64,000 bases of DNA, taken from contig NZ_PZJH01000004.1 in assembly GCF_003259695.1 (NCBI RefSeq), forward strand, positions 140,216 through 204,215. Direction: 5' to 3'. This document shows, in pieces, positions 47,275-56,503 of the stretch. The DNA is from Macrococcus epidermidis. GTDB taxonomy: Bacteria; Bacillota; Bacilli; Staphylococcales; Staphylococcaceae. Each line of letters begins with the position of its first letter. Within the stretch, counting starts at the first letter, position 1. Below the pieces are notes generated by a model that saw only the letters and a list, made by a program, of their open reading frames with translations, made no database searches and was not told where the DNA came from. The position numbers and the translations under genes are program-made.

Positions 47275-48569
47275 ATGACTTTATATCATTTCGTTGGTAT
47301 TAAAGGTTCAGGAATGAGTGCATTAGCACATATCTTATTCGATATGGGTGAACAGGTTCAAGGTTCAGATATCGAAAAGGAATTTTTTACGGAGATAGGT
47401 TTGCGTGATAAAGGGATTACAATCCTTCCATTCAATGCAGATAATATTAAAGAAGGTATGACTGTTATTGCTGGGAATGCATTTCCCGACGATCATGAAG
47501 AGATTGTCCGTGCAAAAGTGTTAGGTTTAGAAGTGATTCGCTATCATAAGTTTTTAGGAGACTTTATGAGTCGTTACATTTCTGTAGCAGTAACTGGCGC
47601 TCATGGTAAAACGAGTACAACAGGTCTTTTATCTCATGTGATGAATGGAGATAAAAAACATCATTCTTAATTGGTGATGGTACAGGTATGGGTATGCCAG
47701 GCAGTGAATACTTTGCCTTTGAAGCTTGTGAATATCGTCGTCACTTCTTAAGTTATTCACCTGACTATGCGATTATTACGAACGTAGATTTCGATCATCC
47801 CGATTACTTTAAATCTTTAGAAGACGTGTTCAGTGCATTCCAGGAAATGTCATATAAAGTGAAGAAGGCGATTGTAGCATGTGGAGATGATGAAAATCTT
47901 AAAGGATTAAAAGCAGATGTACCAATCTACTATTATGGATTAGGTGAACATAACAAAGTCACTGCTAAAAATGTTGAATCTGTAGATAATGGAACGACAT
48001 TTGATGTCTATATTGACGGTAAGTTTATTGATCATTTCAAAACGCCGATGTTTGGTAATCATCAAGTACTCAATGCTTTAGCCGTAATTACAATTTGTTA
48101 TCTTGAAGACTTAGATATGGCTGCAATTAAGGATGCATTAGCTACTTTTGGTGGTGTGAAACGTCGTTTTAGTGAAAAGAAATTTGGTACACAAATCTTA
48201 ATTGATGACTATGCACATCATCCAACTGAAATTAAAGCAACATTAGAATCTGCATCAAAAAAATATCCGAATAAAGAAATTGTAGCAGTTTTCCAACCGC
48301 ATACTTTCTCAAGAACGAGTGCATTTCTGCAGGAATTTGCAGATAGTTTAAAAGTGGCCGACAAAACTTATTTATGTGATATATTCGGTTCTGCAAGAGA
48401 ATCATCTGGAGAACTTACAATCAAGGATTTACAGACGTTAATTCCCAATGCTGAACTTATCAGTGAGACGTCAGTTGCTCAATTGAACACACATGAAAAC
48501 AGCGTTATTATATTTATGGGTGCTGGCGATATACAAAAAGTTCAGAAATCTTATGAAAATCTTATATAA
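47275..48569 (+). pseudogene. murC: UDP-N-acetylmuramate-L-alanine ligase, split by a one-base frameshift
   Basis: Frame 1 runs from 47275 to a stop at 47668-47670 (131 residues, ending [12 protein letters not shown]). It contains the N-terminal Rossmann motif [13 protein letters not shown] and the ATP loop [13 protein letters not shown]. The rest (from about 47660 to 48569) continues in another frame with [33 protein letters not shown] and FQPHTFSRT. Adding one A to the run of six at 47653-47658 restores [14 protein letters not shown] and a 431-residue protein of normal length. MurC is essential, so this is more likely a sequence error or a slippage-rescued gene than a dead one. Confidence 0.93.
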
Positions 48570-48651
48570 CGTTACACAAAGTATGTTTAAGCTTTATTCA
48601 GCAGGGTATTTGACTAAATAACAAGAGTTATAAATAATAGGAGGCGTTTTT

Positions 48652-49197
48652 ATGGAATGGATTTTACCAATCGCAGGATTAATCGCTGCAATTGCATTTT
48701 TAGTATTATGTATCTTCTTAGGGTTGACTTTAATGTCAGTTAAGAAGAATTTAGACCATGTTGCTAAAACACTTGACGGTGTTGAAGGACAAATTCAAGG
48801 TATTACACGTGAATCAACTGATTTATTACACAAAACAAATCGCTTAGCTGAAGATGTTCAGGTTAAAGCTCAAAAATTAAACACAGTTGTTGATGCAGTA
48901 AGTGGTATCGGTTCAACGGTTCAAAACTTAAACAGTTCAGTGGATAATGTGACTTCATCAATCACTCATAATATCTCACAAAACGAAGACAAAATTTCTC
49001 AAGTTGTTCAATGGTCAAACGTAGCGATGGAAGTTGCTGACAAATGGCAAATGAGAAAACAACGTCGTAATTCAGTTAACTTTGCTGAAACAACAACTCC
49101 GAATTACGAGAACCATGTTAACCAAAACAATTTTAATGAAACACATACTAAAGGTGATCATTTAGACCAAGATAAAATCAATGCTGGTTTAAAATAA
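48652..49197 (+). CDS. DUF948 membrane protein (YtxG-like)
   Basis: A 181-residue protein with an N-terminal membrane helix (WILPIAGLIAAIAFLVLCIF) and a coiled-coil-like region with heptads and repeated SS/NSSVDNVTSSI patterns, typical of DUF948. The polar tail is rich in Asn and Gln. In Bacillus it is paired with ytxH as here, and stress-linked. Ribosome site AGGAGGCG. Function unknown. Confidence 0.85.
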   Translation: MEWILPIAGLIAAIAFLVLCIFLGLTLMSVKKNLDHVAKTLDGVEGQIQGITRESTDLLHKTNRLAEDVQVKAQKLNTVVDAVSGIGSTVQNLNSSVDNVTSSITHNISQNEDKISQVVQWSNVAMEVADKWQMRKQRRNSVNFAETTTPNYENHVNQNNFNETHTKGDHLDQDKINAGLK

Positions 49198-49207
49198 TCA
49201 TTAATTG

Positions 49208-49240
49208 GGAATGTACATATTGTACATTCCTTTATTTTTT
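49208..49240 (+). terminator. Terminator after the DUF948 gene
   Basis: GGAATGTACA-TAT-TGTACATTCC perfect stem followed by TTTATTTTTT. Confidence 0.9.
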
Positions 49241-49302
49241 GAATAAAATAAAGATTAAGTAATCAATAACAATCATTAATACATTAACGGAGGCGTTTAA
49301 AA

Positions 49303-49842
49303 ATGACAAATACTTATAATAGAGACTTACATACACATACAGTAAAAGAATATAAAGTTCAAAAAGATACAACAGCACGTGACTTTTCAATCGGTTTAAC
49401 TGCGGGATTAGTTGTTGGCTCATTTATCGGTTTACTTGTTGCACCGAAAGCAGGTAAAGATTTACAACAGGATTTAAGTCAAAAGTCAGAAAGTTTAAAA
49501 GCGAAATCAGTGGATCATTACAATAAACAAATTGAAAATGCACAAGGTTTCAAAGAAAAATCTAATGCATTTGCTGCAAATTTAACAGAAAAAACAGCAG
49601 CATTAAAAGAGAAAGCAGTACAAAAATTAAATAATAGTGATAAAGATAATCATGTGACGTTTAATGAATTAGAGCGTCAAAAACAAGCGATTAAATCTGA
49701 AGTAAACGACGATACATTAGCACAACCGATTGCAATTGTAGATAAATCATTAGATACACCGATTAAAGATGAAGCTTTAACAGAACGTGAACAAACAATA
49801 AAAACAGCTAAAGATGCTGATAATAAAGCAAGAAACAAATAA
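49303..49842 (+). CDS. YtxH-domain membrane-associated protein
   Basis: A 179-residue protein. The YtxH signature GLTAGLVVGSFIGLLVAPKAG (residues 28-50) gives one membrane segment; the rest is a charged, lysine-rich helical tail with KEKSNAFAANLTEK and LKEKAVQKL. It is related in style to the protein at 30904. GGAGGCG precedes the ATG. A terminator follows. Confidence 0.85.
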   Translation: MTNTYNRDLHTHTVKEYKVQKDTTARDFSIGLTAGLVVGSFIGLLVAPKAGKDLQQDLSQKSESLKAKSVDHYNKQIENAQGFKEKSNAFAANLTEKTAALKEKAVQKLNNSDKDNHVTFNELERQKQAIKSEVNDDTLAQPIAIVDKSLDTPIKDEALTEREQTIKTAKDADNKARNK

Positions 49843-49867
49843 TATACAAATTTTTTCGGATTATGAT

Positions 49868-49900
49868 AAAATAGTAGGCTGACGGTCTACTATTTTTTTA
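49868..49900 (+). terminator. Terminator between the YtxH gene and aroA(G)
   Basis: AAATAGTAG and CTACTATTT pair around GCTGACGGT, followed by a T-run. Confidence 0.85.
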
Positions 49901-49924
49901 ATTTATATAAAAGAGGTTATAGCG

Positions 49925-50995
49925 ATGAATGAATTGAATCATTTACGAGACAGAATAGAAGCAATTAATATTGAAATCTTAAAGTTACTGAGCGAACGCG
50001 GTGAAATCGCTAAACAAATAGGTGATGAAAAGCGTAAACAAGGCACTGCAATTTATGACCCTGAACGTGAAAAAGAAATGATTAACATGTTACTTGATAA
50101 AAACGATGGACCATTTGATGATAATGTGATCAAGCAGTTGTTTAAAGAAATCTTTAAAGCATCGACAGAATTACAAAAATCAAATAGTGAAAAGCATCTT
50201 TTAGTATCACGTAAATTAAAACCAGAAGATACGATTGTTTCTTTTGATAATGGAGCGATTATTGGTGACGGTAAAAAGTCATTTGTATTTGGTCCATGTT
50301 CAGTAGAATCTATTGAACAGGTGGATGCAGTTGCGAAAAATTTACATCAAAAAGGTGAGCAATTTATTAGAGGCGGTGCATTTAAACCAAGAACTTCTCC
50401 TTATGACTTCCAGGGACTAGGTGTTGAAGGTCTAAAGATATTAGGTGAAATGAAAAAACGCTATGACTTAAATGTTGTAAGTGAAATTGTTAATCCAAAC
50501 CATTTTGATCTTGCTGATCCATATGTGGATGTATTTCAGATCGGTGCACGTAATATGCAGAATTTCGAATTATTAAAAGAAGCGGGAAAAACAAATAAAC
50601 CAATTCTTTTAAAACGAGGATTAAGTGCCACAATTGAGGAATTTATCTATGCTGCCGAGTATATTTATGCCAATGGTAATAATAAGATCATACTTTGTGA
50701 ACGAGGTATTAGAACCTATGAGAAAGCGACACGTAATACATTAGATATATCTGCAGTACCAATTCTTAAACAAGGTACGCATCTGCCTGTATTGGTAGAT
50801 GTGACGCATTCAACGGGTCGTAAAGATATTATGTTACCAGTTGCACGTGCAGCTTTAGCAGTTGGAGCAGATGGTGTGATGGCAGAAGTACATCCTGATC
50901 CGTCTGTTGCATTGAGTGATGCAGGTCAACAGATGGACCTTAACGAATTTGAAACTTTCTATCAGGAAATTACAAAGGCAGCACGAAATTATTAA
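49925..50995 (+). CDS. aroA: Bifunctional chorismate mutase / 3-deoxy-7-phosphoheptulonate synthase
   Basis: A 356-residue fusion (AroA(G) type). Residues 1-90 form the AroQ chorismate mutase domain ([21 protein letters not shown]). Residues 100-356 are the type I-beta DAHP synthase with [27 protein letters not shown] and [11 protein letters not shown]. It makes the first shikimate-pathway intermediate; the mutase domain serves as a feedback sensor in Bacillus. AGAGGTTATAGCG precedes the ATG. ccpA follows, as in Bacillus and staphylococci. Confidence 0.95.
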   Translation: MNELNHLRDRIEAINIEILKLLSERGEIAKQIGDEKRKQGTAIYDPEREKEMINMLLDKNDGPFDDNVIKQLFKEIFKASTELQKSNSEKHLLVSRKLKPEDTIVSFDNGAIIGDGKKSFVFGPCSVESIEQVDAVAKNLHQKGEQFIRGGAFKPRTSPYDFQGLGVEGLKILGEMKKRYDLNVVSEIVNPNHFDLADPYVDVFQIGARNMQNFELLKEAGKTNKPILLKRGLSATIEEFIYAAEYIYANGNNKIILCERGIRTYEKATRNTLDISAVPILKQGTHLPVLVDVTHSTGRKDIMLPVARAALAVGADGVMAEVHPDPSVALSDAGQQMDLNEFETFYQEITKAARNY

Positions 50996-51080
50996 CAATT
51001 TGTGAATTTGCTAACTTGAAAAATGAAAAAGTTATGAAAACGTGTTAGAATAATAAATAAAACGGTTACAGGAGGATAAA

Positions 51081-52070
51081 ATGACAGTTACAATATATGA
51101 TGTTGCTCGCGAAGCAAAAGTTTCGATGGCAACTGTCTCTCGTGTGGTGAACGGCAATCCAAACGTGAAACCAGCGACAAGAGATAGAGTTAATGAAGTA
51201 ATTAAAAGATTAAACTATAGACCGAATGCAGTTGCACGTGGTCTAGCAAGTAAAAAAACAACGACAGTTGGTGTTATCATTCCTGATATTTCAAATGTTT
51301 ATTATTCTGAATTAGCACGTGGATTAGAAGATATTGCAACGATGTATAAATATCAGACAATCATTTCAAACTCAGATAACGATGCACAAAAAGAACAGGA
51401 AATCTTCAACAATTTATTATCTAAACAAGTTGATGGTATTATTTTCTTAGGCGGTACTTTATCTAAAGAAACGACAAATATTATTAAGACGTCTTCTGTT
51501 CCAGTCGTGGTATCAGGTACACATGACCTGGATGCAAGTTTACCAGCAGTAAATATAGATTACGTTAATGCAAGTAAGGAAATTACCGAGAAGTTCGTTC
51601 AAGATGGGGTGAAAAAGTTTGCTTTCGTTGGTGGAGGTTACTCTGAAAAAGCGCAAATTGATATATTAGAAGGTATGAAGTCAGTACTTTCAGCTAATAA
51701 TATTGAACTTGATGAATCATCTATTTACATCGGACAAGAACAATATTTAGATGGCGAGAAAGCATACGAAGCAATTAAATCACAAAACCCTGAAGTGATT
51801 ATGTGTATCAGTGATGAACAGGCAATCGGCATTGTTCATGCAGCTCAAGATGATGGGAAAGATATACCAAATGAATTACAGGTGATTAGTTTCAATAACA
51901 CACGTCTTGTTAAGATGGTTCGTCCAAAATTATCAAGTGTGATGCAACCACTTTATGATATCGGTGCTGTCGGTATGCGATTACTTACTAAATATATGAA
52001 TGATGAACAAATTGAAGAATCAAAGGTAACATTACCATACAGTATCGTCTATAGAGGTACTACGAAATAA
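51081..52070 (+). CDS. ccpA: Catabolite control protein A
   Basis: A 329-residue LacI/GalR regulator. The helix-turn-helix and hinge ([33 protein letters not shown]) occupy residues 1-60, and the ligand/HPr-Ser-P-binding core residues 61-329. Its location between aroA(G) and acuC is the classic ccpA neighbourhood. It binds cre sites; several are visible in this window. AGGAGG is 6-7 bases upstream of the ATG. A sequence TGAAAACGTGTTAG at 51035 is only a partial cre, so autoregulation is not established. Confidence 0.97.
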   Translation: MTVTIYDVAREAKVSMATVSRVVNGNPNVKPATRDRVNEVIKRLNYRPNAVARGLASKKTTTVGVIIPDISNVYYSELARGLEDIATMYKYQTIISNSDNDAQKEQEIFNNLLSKQVDGIIFLGGTLSKETTNIIKTSSVPVVVSGTHDLDASLPAVNIDYVNASKEITEKFVQDGVKKFAFVGGGYSEKAQIDILEGMKSVLSANNIELDESSIYIGQEQYLDGEKAYEAIKSQNPEVIMCISDEQAIGIVHAAQDDGKDIPNELQVISFNNTRLVKMVRPKLSSVMQPLYDIGAVGMRLLTKYMNDEQIEESKVTLPYSIVYRGTTK

Positions 52071-52113
52071 AAATAAGCGATTAAACTGAATCAGTTTAAT
52101 CGCTTATTTTTTT
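52071..52113. terminator. Bidirectional terminator between ccpA and acuC
   Basis: AAATAAGCGATTAAACTG and CAGTTTAATCGCTTATTT form a perfect long stem followed by TTTTT; A-runs on the other side. Confidence 0.92.
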
Positions 52114-52142
52114 ATGAATAATATGATATTTATTTTGTTAAT

Positions 52143-53279
52143 TTAATAATGCATTAAAATTCTCTGAAGTGTCTGTTGATTTTTTTCTTCGATATCCAAC
52201 CTTCTAGGGATTGCCTCGTAATTTTTCAGATCCTCATTCCATGTATGTGGCATCTTTATCTTTGATTTCGGCTGCCATTTATCAATCCAGGACTTCGGAA
52301 TCTCTCCTGTTAAAGGAGGATTGCCTAACATCGCATTATAAACTTGTGCCCAGGCAAGAGGTGCGACCTGAAAGATATTATATCCACCGCCACCGATTGC
52401 AATCCACTTACCGTCTGTATACTTTGTAGCACACTGATTAACGATTTGAGGAATTGTCTGGTATGTTCGATGTGTGACAGATAAATGTGTCAATGGGTCA
52501 AGGTAATGAGCATCTGCACCATTTTGACTCAGTATAATATCAGGTTTAAAGAATTCACATGCTTTAATCAGACTTTCTCGGAATACATGAAGAAAAGAGT
52601 CATCTTCAGTATAGGCATCTACAGGTAAGTTCATACTATATAAATAACCGTTACCGTCTCCCTTTTCATGGATTGTTCCTGTACCCGGAAATAAATATCT
52701 TCCTGTTTCATGGATTGAATATGTGAAGACATCGTTATCATTATAAAATGAAAACTGAACGCCGTCTCCATGATGGGCATCTGTATCGATATAAAGCACG
52801 CGTTTATTATACTTTTGTCTCATATATTCAATCGCAACAGTGGAATCATTATAGATACAAAATCCGGAAGCACGACCTCGGAATCCATGATGTAATCCAC
52901 CACCAAAGTTGCAAGCTGTTTTAGTCTGTCCGGTCATGACAGCATCTACAGCTGTTAACGTTGCTCCTACGAGTGTCGCACATTTATCATGCATGCCTTC
53001 AAAGTTTGGCGTATCATTTGAATTCAGACCAAACTTCTCACATTCTGATGTGATTAAAGTATTCTCTCCTGCATCTTTAACAGCTTGAATATACTCTGGT
53101 TGATGCCCAAGTAATAACTCCTCGTCTGTAGCAATACGAGGTGTAATGATTTTATCTTCAGGCAGTAACTGTAAAGCTTCTAGCAATGTTTTCGTTAACA
53201 GTAATCGCATTTGATTGAAAGGGTGATCGTTACTGAAACGGTATGCGAGCAGTGCATCATCATATACAAATAACGTCAT
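52143..53279 (-). CDS. acuC: Acetoin-utilisation protein AcuC, histone-deacetylase-family lysine deacetylase
   Basis: A 378-residue class I HDAC-like zinc hydrolase: GGGLHHGFRGRASGFCIYND, the metal Asp/His in DTDAHHGDGVQ, and GGGYN near residue 300. In Bacillus AcuC removes the acetyl group that AcuA places on acetyl-CoA synthetase, reactivating it. It overlaps acuB by 4 bases (ATGA). The substrate role rests on the acuA-acsA context. Confidence 0.95.
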   Translation of the reverse strand: MTLFVYDDALLAYRFSNDHPFNQMRLLLTKTLLEALQLLPEDKIITPRIATDEELLLGHQPEYIQAVKDAGENTLITSECEKFGLNSNDTPNFEGMHDKCATLVGATLTAVDAVMTGQTKTACNFGGGLHHGFRGRASGFCIYNDSTVAIEYMRQKYNKRVLYIDTDAHHGDGVQFSFYNDNDVFTYSIHETGRYLFPGTGTIHEKGDGNGYLYSMNLPVDAYTEDDSFLHVFRESLIKACEFFKPDIILSQNGADAHYLDPLTHLSVTHRTYQTIPQIVNQCATKYTDGKWIAIGGGGYNIFQVAPLAWAQVYNAMLGNPPLTGEIPKSWIDKWQPKSKIKMPHTWNEDLKNYEAIPRRLDIEEKNQQTLQRILMHY

Positions 53280-53914
53280 AGGCTGTTTTCCATTGGATTG
53301 TATACCTGAAATCCTTTGGCCTCGAGTTCAGCAATGATTGTTTGAGGATGCATTGACATCATACGTACGCTTACGATTTTTTTGCCTGGATTTTTTTTAT
53401 CACGAAATACGAGGACACTTTCTATTCCGGTCTTAAATCTATGGAACACTTCAGTCACTTCGTGAAGATTGCCCGGAATATCCGGTATTTGAATTTGAAT
53501 TGTTGTTCCTGGTGTTACGACGCCTGTCAGTTCGATAAAAGTATTCAACATGTCTTTAGCAGTGACGATACCAACAACTTTACCTCGTTTCACGACAGGA
53601 ATACTACCGATATTCTCATTGTAAAAGTCTAGCGCAATTTCTTCTACGAAATCGAGTGGATGACATGTAATAACGTTTTTCGCCATAATCTTTGTTATCG
53701 GTACATTTAAATCCAGAACAAGACGGTCTTGTAAGTTTGACGGCAATGCCTGTTTAATATCTCGGTCGCTAATAATGCCGAGCAGTCTATTGTCATCATC
53801 AACAATTGGGACATGATGGATATTTTTTTCATGCATTAAAGTGATGATTTCTTCTATTGTGCCCTCTACATTGAATGTAATACAAGGACTTGTCATTATT
53901 CGTTCAACTAACAT
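53276..53914 (-). CDS. acuB: CBS- and ACT-domain protein AcuB
   Basis: A 212-residue protein: two CBS repeats (residues 1-60 and 75-135, with IVDDDNRLLGIISDRDIK and VVKRGKVVGIVTAKDML) then an ACT-like domain (IPDIPGNLHEVTEVFHRFK). CBS pairs bind adenine nucleotides; AcuB is part of the acu operon but its exact function is not known. AGGAGG precedes the ATG. Confidence 0.93.
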   Translation of the reverse strand: MLVERIMTSPCITFNVEGTIEEIITLMHEKNIHHVPIVDDDNRLLGIISDRDIKQALPSNLQDRLVLDLNVPITKIMAKNVITCHPLDFVEEIALDFYNENIGSIPVVKRGKVVGIVTAKDMLNTFIELTGVVTPGTTIQIQIPDIPGNLHEVTEVFHRFKTGIESVLVFRDKKNPGKKIVSVRMMSMHPQTIIAELEAKGFQVYNPMENSL

Positions 53915-53923
53915 AGCATCCTC

Positions 53924-54556
53924 CTATAAGAAAAATCTGTTTAGAAACCTTAAATTATCAAACGCCTGAATCTGTTCATTATTAATACGTTTGCCGATTC
54001 GTGCCATGAGTGAATTGGCAGGATGACTCGTAATTTCCGGGTCATTGGTTGAAAATACTTTCATACCACAGCTGCCCATCATTTTCTGCATAATCTCTTT
54101 GTATTGAAACACATCAAGACCACTATTCTTTAAATCCCAGTGCCAGTAATATTCTGTCGTAATAACGATAAAATCTTCCATGGCATCATCCATCATAGCA
54201 ACTCTCAGCATTTCACTCCCTAATCCTAATGCACGATAATCTTTACTAATTTCAATTGCACCAAGTTCTAAAATAAATTCAAGGTTACCATTGGACCACC
54301 GTTCCAACGGATCTGGATATAAGTAGGTAGTATACCCAATGATGTTAATACCATCGCGACAAATAATGATACGTCCTTCTTCGAGATCAGCAATTTCTAT
54401 GATTGCTTCAAATTGTTCATCCGGTCGTCGAAAAGCTACGAGTCCTTTATCAAAGGTATATTTTTGAAGCGTATGACCATCAACAGGGCCTTCTATTATT
54501 AATTCGCGGTCATTAAATGTATACGTCGATTTGTGATAGGTTTTTATATGTTTCAT
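53924..54556 (-). CDS. acuA: Protein acetyltransferase AcuA (GNAT)
   Basis: A 210-residue GNAT-fold protein with the acetyl-CoA loop DYRALGLGSEMLRVA (near residue 110). AcuA acetylates the catalytic-loop lysine of acetyl-CoA synthetase, turning it off. First gene of the acuABC operon, divergent from acsA. AAGGAGGATG precedes the ATG. Confidence 0.94.
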   Translation of the reverse strand: MKHIKTYHKSTYTFNDRELIIEGPVDGHTLQKYTFDKGLVAFRRPDEQFEAIIEIADLEEGRIIICRDGINIIGYTTYLYPDPLERWSNGNLEFILELGAIEISKDYRALGLGSEMLRVAMMDDAMEDFIVITTEYYWHWDLKNSGLDVFQYKEIMQKMMGSCGMKVFSTNDPEITSHPANSLMARIGKRINNEQIQAFDNLRFLNRFFL

Positions 54557-54616
54557 GCATCCTCCTTGTAGTGTTAATGAAATATATTATTAAATACATA
54601 AAAATTTGCATATTTT

Positions 54617-54646
54617 TTGAATTATCAGTTAATTTTATTATATAAT
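54617..54646 (+). promoter_or_regulatory. Sigma-A promoter of acsA
   Basis: TTGAAT (54617-54622), 18-base spacer, TATAAT (54641-54646). Confidence 0.7.
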
Positions 54647-54660
54647 AAAAATGGAAATAT

Positions 54661-54674
54661 TGAAAACGTTTACA
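54661..54674. promoter_or_regulatory. cre (CcpA-binding) site for acsA
   Basis: TGAAAACGTTTACA matches the TGWAARCGYTWNCW consensus at every position. It lies just after the expected transcription start and overlaps the 5' leader of acsA, so bound CcpA should block transcription. Confidence 0.85.
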
Positions 54675-54687
54675 AGGGGGATTTATT

Positions 54688-56400
54688 GTGAAGACAGAAA
54701 TTTTTAAGGCAACAGCAGGTAATCATAATTTAAAGGATTATGATAAAACGTATGAGAACTTTGACTGGAAAGAGATTGAGAAGCATTTCTCATGGTCTGA
54801 AACAGGAAAAGTAAATATGGCATATGAATGTATCGATAAACATGTCGAAGATGGATATGGAGATAAAGTTGCATTACTTTATAAAGATGCGAGCAGAAAT
54901 GAAAGCTATACATTTAAACAAATGATGGAGAATTCTAATAAAGCTGCGAATGTATTGGTGAAAGAAGCAGGCGTGAAAAAAGGGGATCGCGTCTTTATCT
55001 TTATGCCACGTTCACCTGAACTTTATTTTGCATTACTCGGCACGCTTAAGATTGGAGCTATCGTTGGTCCTTTATTTGAAGCGTTTATGGAGAAAGCAGT
55101 AAAAGATCGTCTGGAAAATAGTGAAGCAAGTGTCATCATCACGACAAATAGCTTACTTGGACGCATTCCACAAAGTGAATTACCGCATTTACAACATATC
55201 GTCGTAATCGATGATAATGTCGAAGATAAATACATAGATTTTAATCATCATTTTAAAGCTGTATCAACGGAGTTTGATGTAGAATGGTTAACACGTGACG
55301 ATGGATTGATTCTGCATTACACGTCTGGCTCAACTGGACAACCTAAAGGTGTATTACATGTACAGAATGCAATGATTCAGCATTATATTTCAGGACTTTA
55401 CGTATTAGACTTAAAAGAAGATGATGTATATTGGTGTACAGCAGATCCTGGGTGGGTAACTGGAACAAGTTACGGTATATTCGCACCATGGTTAAACCGT
55501 GCAACAAATGTCATCGCTGGGGGAAGATTCTCACCTGAAGGATGGTATGGTATTCTGGAACAGTTTAAAGTGACTGTCTGGTATTCAGCACCAACAGCTT
55601 TCCGTATGTTAATGGGAGCAGGAGATGAACTTGTTGAAAAGTATGATTTATCACATTTAAGACATATATTATCAGTTGGTGAACCATTAAACCCTGAAGT
55701 TGTAAAATGGGGAGATAAAGTATTTAAACTTCGCATTCACGATACTTGGTGGATGACTGAAACGGGTGCACATATGATTGTGAATATACCAGATATGGAT
55801 ATTAAATCAGGTTCTATGGGTAAACCATTGCCAGGTGTTCAGGCAGCTATCGTAGATGATTTAGGTAATGAGTTACCACCAAACAGAATGGGGAATTTAG
55901 CGATGAAAGCTGGTTGGCCATCGATGATGAAGACCATCTGGAATAATGAACCAAAGTATCAATCTTACTTCTTACCGGGTGATTGGTATATTTCAGGTGA
56001 TAGTGCTTATATGGATGAAGATGGATATTTCTGGTTCCAGGGTCGTGTCGATGATGTAATTATGACTGCAGGAGAACGTGTTGGACCTTTTGAAGTTGAA
56101 TCAAAGCTTGTTGAGCATCCTGCCGTTCAGGAAGCAGGGGTCATCGGTAAGCCGGATCCAGTTCGCGGTGAAATCATTAAAGCATTTATTGCTTTACGTG
56201 ATGGTTATAAAGAAAGTGATGAGCTAAAAGAAGAAATCAGAGTGTTTGTAAAAGAAGGTCTTGCAGCACATGCAGCACCGCGAGAAATAGAATTTAAAGA
56301 TAAATTACCAAAGACACGTTCAGGTAAAATTATGCGACGTGTACTTAAAGCATGGGAACTAGACTTACCAACTGGTGATTTATCAACGATGGAAGATTAA
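54688..56400 (+). CDS. acsA: Acetyl-CoA synthetase
   Basis: A 570-residue AMP-forming acyl-CoA synthetase converting acetate, ATP and CoA to acetyl-CoA. Motifs are LHYTSGSTGQPKGVLH (near residue 210), WWMTETGAHMIVN (near 355) and the C-terminal PKTRSGKIMRR, where Lys547 is the expected AcuA acetylation site. It starts at GTG after AAGGGGG. CcpA control is shown by an exact cre in the leader, and post-translational control by the adjacent acuA/acuC. Confidence 0.96.
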   Translation: MKTEIFKATAGNHNLKDYDKTYENFDWKEIEKHFSWSETGKVNMAYECIDKHVEDGYGDKVALLYKDASRNESYTFKQMMENSNKAANVLVKEAGVKKGDRVFIFMPRSPELYFALLGTLKIGAIVGPLFEAFMEKAVKDRLENSEASVIITTNSLLGRIPQSELPHLQHIVVIDDNVEDKYIDFNHHFKAVSTEFDVEWLTRDDGLILHYTSGSTGQPKGVLHVQNAMIQHYISGLYVLDLKEDDVYWCTADPGWVTGTSYGIFAPWLNRATNVIAGGRFSPEGWYGILEQFKVTVWYSAPTAFRMLMGAGDELVEKYDLSHLRHILSVGEPLNPEVVKWGDKVFKLRIHDTWWMTETGAHMIVNIPDMDIKSGSMGKPLPGVQAAIVDDLGNELPPNRMGNLAMKAGWPSMMKTIWNNEPKYQSYFLPGDWYISGDSAYMDEDGYFWFQGRVDDVIMTAGERVGPFEVESKLVEHPAVQEAGVIGKPDPVRGEIIKAFIALRDGYKESDELKEEIRVFVKEGLAAHAAPREIEFKDKLPKTRSGKIMRRVLKAWELDLPTGDLSTMED

Positions 56401-56443
56401 ATGTAAATTTTACTTAAAATTTATATGAAATTAGTCGACATCT

Positions 56444-56457
56444 TGAAAGCGTTATCT
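56444..56457. promoter_or_regulatory. cre-like site upstream of fhs
   Basis: TGAAAGCGTTATCT fits TGWAARCGYTWNCW at all fixed positions, 47-60 bases before the fhs ATG. It lies on the promoter side of the gene, though I could not place the -10/-35 boxes. Confidence 0.65.
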
Positions 56458-56503
56458 TATTATGGAATAGTAAAGACACTTTTAAGATTAGGAGAATGTG
56501 AAA

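Noticed and set aside
47275..48569. Two separate genes at murC
   Set aside because: Both parts match consecutive regions of one MurC, and a single added base joins them perfectly.
51035..51048. cre site upstream of ccpA
   Set aside because: TGAAAACGTGTTAG deviates at positions 10 and 13 of the consensus; too weak to call without data.
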